From Onchocerca volvulus (taxonomy: Eukaryota > Nematoda > Chromadorea > Rhabditida > Onchocercidae), in the NCBI GenBank assembly GCA_000499405.2, contig HG738138.1:1736001-1800000 (forward strand): DNA of 64,000 bases, written 5' to 3'. This document shows, piece after piece, positions 59,266 through 64,000 of the stretch. The notes under the pieces were generated by a model. That model did not search any database. It was not told where the DNA came from and saw only the letters and a list, made by a program, of their open reading frames with translations. Within the stretch, counting starts at the first letter, position 1. Each line of letters begins with the position of its first letter. The translations under genes and the position numbers were made by a program.

Positions 59266-62200
59266 ATGTGTTCGGAAATGAATACCGCAAAAGATGAGGT
59301 AATGGAAGAGATGGAATTGGGTGATGCTCAAATGGTTCCCGATGGAGCTAAGGATGTCGAGAAAATTTCACATATGTAAAAGCCTTTTATTATCTATTTT
59401 TCAGTTTTTAACGATCAAATAATGTCAAAGAATGTATAGAAATTTTGTAAGTTTTCAGAAACCAATGCTGTTCTGGGTAGAAAATAAATAATCTTCGTAT
59501 ACGACGATAAAATGTATAAATTTGGAATTGAGCACTATTTTACAGGGGTTTCATTCGGATGTTCATTTCTGGTAGATTGCGATTTCCGGAAGAGCCAAAG
59601 GAATATTGCTTCGGTTATGAGGTACTATTTTTTCTCTTCTTTTGCTGTAAAATAATATCTAGTCTGGACTTTTCTATTTGAAAAACTCAATTACACACTG
59701 GAAGATATTTCCGAAAAGAAATTAATTAATAATAAAAAGCAGTATTAAATCGTTTTCCCCTCTTCCGGTTCCAGGCTATTTCTTTTTAGTTCTGTATAAG
59801 AATGTGTAAATTTTATCATAAGCTTGATTACTTGCTATAAGTTGCTATGATATGCATGCCTAATATTGAGATGAGTCTCGAGAAGTGTGATATTATTTGG
59901 ATGGAAATTTTCAAAAAAAAAAAAAATTAAGAATAAAAAGCGATATTAAATCGTTTTTCTTTTACTAGTACTACATATATATACATTACAGGATTTGACA
60001 GACCTTGGATCGATCGGTGAGGGTGCTTACGGCCGTGTGCATAAGATGCGGCACAATGAAACGGGTCGATATATGGCAGTTAAAGTAGACAGTTTATTGA
60101 TGGCCAAAAATCAATTTCAATTCGAAATAATTCGAAAATTAATTAATAAATAATACTTTGGTTGGATTCGAAAATTTTATTTAGCTGATTGATATTAAAA
60201 TAAGGAATTCTTTTGCATTGTCTTTTTCAGAAGGTTCGCATGATTTCTGGCAAAAATGACGATGGCGAAGCCAATCGTTCAATGAAACGTCTAAGACAGG
60301 AAGTTGATGCAATTGAAAAAGCTTCAGAGTGTCCTCAAGTTGTAACTTTTTATGGCCTTACCTTTCATGAGGTTAATCCATGTTATGAATTTTGAGTGTT
60401 GATTTTCAGTCATTATTAGGCGCTTTCTTGAGCTTTAAACACGAAAATAAAAAGTTCGTAAAATTATTTTTAGTCCGGAGTGGACCAGAATTGATCCGGA
60501 ACTGTATTTCTTTTTTCTCTGAAAAATTATTTCCATTGCGTTATCTTTCCCCGAAGGTTTTATTTCTGAAAGTTGGCAATTATTTTAGGGAGACTGTTTG
60601 GTTTGTATGGAATTAATGGATATATCACTGGAAAATTTGTACAAGACTATTCATAATCATACTCGTGGCGTTTTTGATGAGCGCATACTTGGCCATGTCG
60701 CCGTATCGGTACATAATTTTATATATTTTTAACTGATTATTTAGAAATTCATCTTATACTTTCAACCATTAGTCATATATTAATTACCGTTTTGATCAAG
60801 AATGATGCAGAATAAAATGGCAATTAATGTATTATCTGTCATAATGTAACATAAAGAAAATTTTCTTATTATCAAACGACAGATGAATAATTAAACAAAA
60901 GTACTGCTGATTATCAAAACAAAATAGAACTAGACAATTCTTACTTTTCTAATGATTGTGCCCTTTTTTATTTTCAAAATTTTCAAAAATAGTATTGTTT
61001 CAGATACTTAAAGCATTAAATCACCTAAAAAATGAAATTAAAATTATCCATCGAGGTATAATTTTCTGTTGTTCGAACTTTCTACATTAAAATTACTTTT
61101 TTGCGTTTAAGATTTTTTTTTTTCAAATATTGTGAAAAAATATATTTCTTGGTTAGCTGTTATAGCAATAATTATTCAAATAATACCTTCAATGGAGAGT
61201 TTATCAATATCAAATGGGTTGATGATAGTTGATAAGAATATCGCTCGACAGTTGGAATATGGATTTTCTTCTTGATTGTTGATAACCAGAATATTTGTTA
61301 GAAGAATAGTAGGATTATTTTCTGAGAGATTGGTTGATGACGAATATATATTAGATGGGAGATGAAGGAGTACAACTCTCCGCTTTACCCAAATCAGTTC
61401 TGAGTCTGATTATAATCCTTTCTGTATTGGGCGTTTTTTTTACCGTATTCTCATCAGTGTGCAGAAGCTAGATTATAAGACCGGACGCATGTGCGTGTGA
61501 ATTAGTTCCCGTTATTTATTACTGAAGGAAGGTAAGCTTGGTAATCGCAAAGATGAGAATTACTTTAGGTATGATAACATTCATTTATATGCATCTTGAG
61601 TGTTGAATCATGTGGAAAATATTTTTGCAAAACGATATTTTGATTATCTGAATATATTTATAGTAAAATTATTTCGATCTTTTCCGTCAAATGTTATACC
61701 AAAATATATCGGGGATTTTCAACTTCTGTATGATTGAAATATTCTAGAGTGCTAGATAATCTTAATTGCATATTTTAGCAAACTGTAATGACATTTTAGC
61801 AATATTTTATTCATGAAAATAGGTAGGATTGGATTTTAGGGCCAATTGGCCATTGGTACTAAACGCTGTATGGGCAAGTAGACTGGTGAATAAATTAATT
61901 ATCTCAAAAAGAAGTGTTGTAGAATTTCATTAACTAAATTGAAGTAAATCTTATATTTAAGTATGTCATATTTTAGATGTAAAACCATCCAATATCTTAC
62001 TGGACCTACGAGGTTGTATTAAGCTTTGTGATTTCGGAATATCAGGCTATTTAATAAATTCTGTAGCGCAAACACGTGAAGCAGGATGCCGACCATATAT
62101 GGCAGTTTGTTTTTGTATTTTTTGTAGACGATTTGTATATCAGTAGAAAATTTTCATTTATAAACAATAGTCCTATGGAAATAATAGTTTTTTTAAATGC

Positions 62201-62975
62201 AGTATTTCTTTTAACAATCAAGGCTTTGGAATGATAGGAAAATCTTCACCAAATTTCTGTTATAATATTATTAATTAGCTAAATGTATTGTAGCCTGAGA
62301 GATTGCTTACAAATGCTGCATATGATATACGTTCTGATGTTTGGAGCCTAGGAATTACACTGGTAAATCTAACTTATTCTTATTATGATAAGAAATACAA
62401 AAGCTTATAGTACAAATGAAATGAAATTATCGTTTTTTATTCCAACTGTTAATTTGGATTATCGATATTTTATTCATCTTGTTTAATACTGTTGAAACAA
62501 CTTTCTTTTTCTTTTTTTTTTACTTTTTTAACTGATTTTTTATTTGTTTTTTTCTCTTTTACAGCAAGAAGTGGCCCTTGGTGTATTTCCATATCCGAGA
62601 TTTAACGAAAATGAGCTTTTTGTACAGCTTCAACAGGTTGTTTATGGAGATGCGCCAATAATGTGTCCATCAGATGTATATTCAATTAGAACTGTTCAGT
62701 TTATCAATTCGTGGTGAGTATTTCTAATTTTTAAAACTTAAGTCATTTAAAAGTTTGTAGAAAGTAATTATCAGTGTCAAATAAAGCTTAATTCTTTTTC
62801 ATAAATTATATGGATAATTTTAAGCCTTGTCAAAGAAACAGCAGCTCGACCAAACTATGCAATGCTTATGGAGATGGATTTTTTCAAATATTACGATAGT
62901 TTAAATGGTACTTCGGAATATGTTGCCAATTATGTACAGCATGCGCTAAATTTACAAAAACAAAATAATTTATAA
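59266..62975 (+). CDS. Dual-specificity MAP kinase kinase (MKK4 / MKK3/6 class), complete, 362 aa
   Basis: A MAPKK phosphorylates Thr and Tyr in the activation loop of JNK- or p38-type MAPKs. Ten exons: 59266-59375, 59546-59621, 59992-60084, 60231-60371, 60589-60708, 61004-61055, 61977-62104, 62294-62362, 62565-62713, 62825-62975 (TAA). The sum is 1089 nt in frame. Seen: Gly loop [11 protein letters not shown] (~69-79), MAVK lysine (~93), [14 protein letters not shown], catalytic loop IIHRDVKPSN (~D198), CDFGISG (~216), activation loop SVAQT with S~226 and T~230, GCRPYMAPER, and [23 protein letters not shown] resembles MKK4, while MELMDxSL and GYL resemble MKK3/6, so JNK versus p38 arm is not decided. 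The N-terminus is short (~62 residues) and no clear basic MAPK docking site was seen. The start was chosen as the first ATG of the exon feeding phase 2 into 59546. Confidence 0.9.
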
Positions 62976-64000
62976 TTTTCTAGGGCATAAAATTCTGCAA
63001 ATATAATAGGAAATTTTTTTCCATTTTTCAAATCTGCCTTGTTTGTTTGTTACGACTGTTGTTTTAATTTGTCTTAATGTTTTTATCATTTTTTCTTTTA
63101 TTCCCCAAGGCTTTCAATACATGTGCTGAAATTATCTGTTATCATATGAGATAATAATTATTAACATCTGTTTTTGTCACTACTAAGAAGCAATTGGAAA
63201 ATTGCATGCGCTTAAGTTTTTTTTCTCCAGAGCAAATCCTGCAAATTTTTGGTATTTCAAGTTTATAATTTATAAATATTCGAGATTAGAAAGGAAAAAA
63301 AAAGAGAAAATTCTGCATAGATTCAGTCATTGGCAAAGAATAATAAAATTTATGATAGCGTTAAATTTTGTTTTGCATTTTCAGTATTTTTTTACTTTGA
63401 ATATTCTATGGCACAGTGAAGATTACCAATTTTTTGATATTAATTCCATTGTAGTAAGGGGAAGCTAAAGAAAAATTTTTTGGTTGGAAAATTAAGGTTG
63501 AAAGATGCAAATTGAGTTAAAAAACCTGGAACTTATGGAACTTAAATTAATTGTTTCAATACCTTTGCATTTGTCAATGCATAAATCATTTGCTGCACAT
63601 GATTTATTTTGATATTTTCTTTTTCATCAAAGTTGAATGATAATTTATTGTTAGTTAGTTGCTGTATTACTTTCTTTTGCTACAAAATTTATTATATTAC
63701 ATTGTATAAATGAATATTTTGTAAAGGAATTCCTTTTTATAAAGGAATTTATTCGTCCGCAATATTTTTCCATTTATCATCCATTGATTATTAATATATA
63801 ATCAAATTTAAAAGAACGAAAAATTAGTGTTATATTATCTTATTGATTAAACAGATAAAATTTCAAATACTCCATTTTTCGATTTTTTTTTTTTTTTTTT
63901 TTTTTATTTCCACTTCATTTTCCCTAATTTGATTTTGATTTCTTTTACATTCCTTTTCTATGTTGTTACTTTGATACGAAAGGATGAGAATGAATGTATG
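62976..64000. other. MAPKK 3' flank, no gene recognised
   Basis: AT-rich DNA with a T-run at 63880-63905. The frame at 63202-63468 has no recognisable features. Confidence 0.5.

Overview
The window looks like nuclear DNA from a parasitic nematode, most likely a filarial (onchocercid) worm. It is very AT-rich, with long homopolymer runs, many short exons, small introns with T-rich TTTTCAG acceptors, and nematode-like versions of conserved animal proteins. Much of it is intronic or intergenic DNA full of microsatellites. The exon models below were built by hand, using conserved motifs, reading phase and GT/GC-AG boundaries.

Layout. (1) Positions 1-4353, + strand: the 3' part of a microsomal triglyceride transfer protein large subunit gene (MTTP / DSC-4 type), which loads lipid onto apoB/vitellogenin-like lipoproteins in the ER. 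(2) 4511-5054: a non-autonomous Helitron-like element sitting between A and T, just 3' of that gene. (3) 5055-25.8 kb: mostly gene-poor AT-rich DNA with simple repeats, local duplications, a MITE-like inverted repeat and a long Z-DNA-prone tract. The one gene-like signal is a possible secreted cysteine-containing peptide gene on the - strand (13017 to 11610). (4) 25848-47930, + strand: a complete plasma-membrane Ca2+-ATPase (PMCA / mca) gene. It has optional cassette exons in the first cytoplasmic loop region and two alternative 3' ends that change the calmodulin-binding domain and the C-terminal tail. One intron holds a fragment of a cytochrome oxidase subunit I gene of bacterial (Wolbachia-like) or mitochondrial origin. 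(5) 50.5-51.8 kb, - strand: two unrecognised open frames, one with a signal peptide. (6) 52515-56903, - strand: a SMYD-type MYND/SET lysine methyltransferase. (7) 59266-62975, + strand: a dual-specificity MAP kinase kinase (MKK4 / MKK3/6 class), divergent from the SMYD gene, with a degenerate minisatellite in the shared upstream interval.

The four main genes belong to unrelated pathways: lipoprotein assembly, calcium extrusion, protein methylation and stress MAPK signalling. No operon-like spacing is visible. The points most worth following are the PMCA C-terminal switch, the three required GC-AG introns, a 33-nt intron, a minisatellite that multiplies a 5' splice site, the organelle/endosymbiont-derived coxI fragment, and the possible secreted peptide gene.
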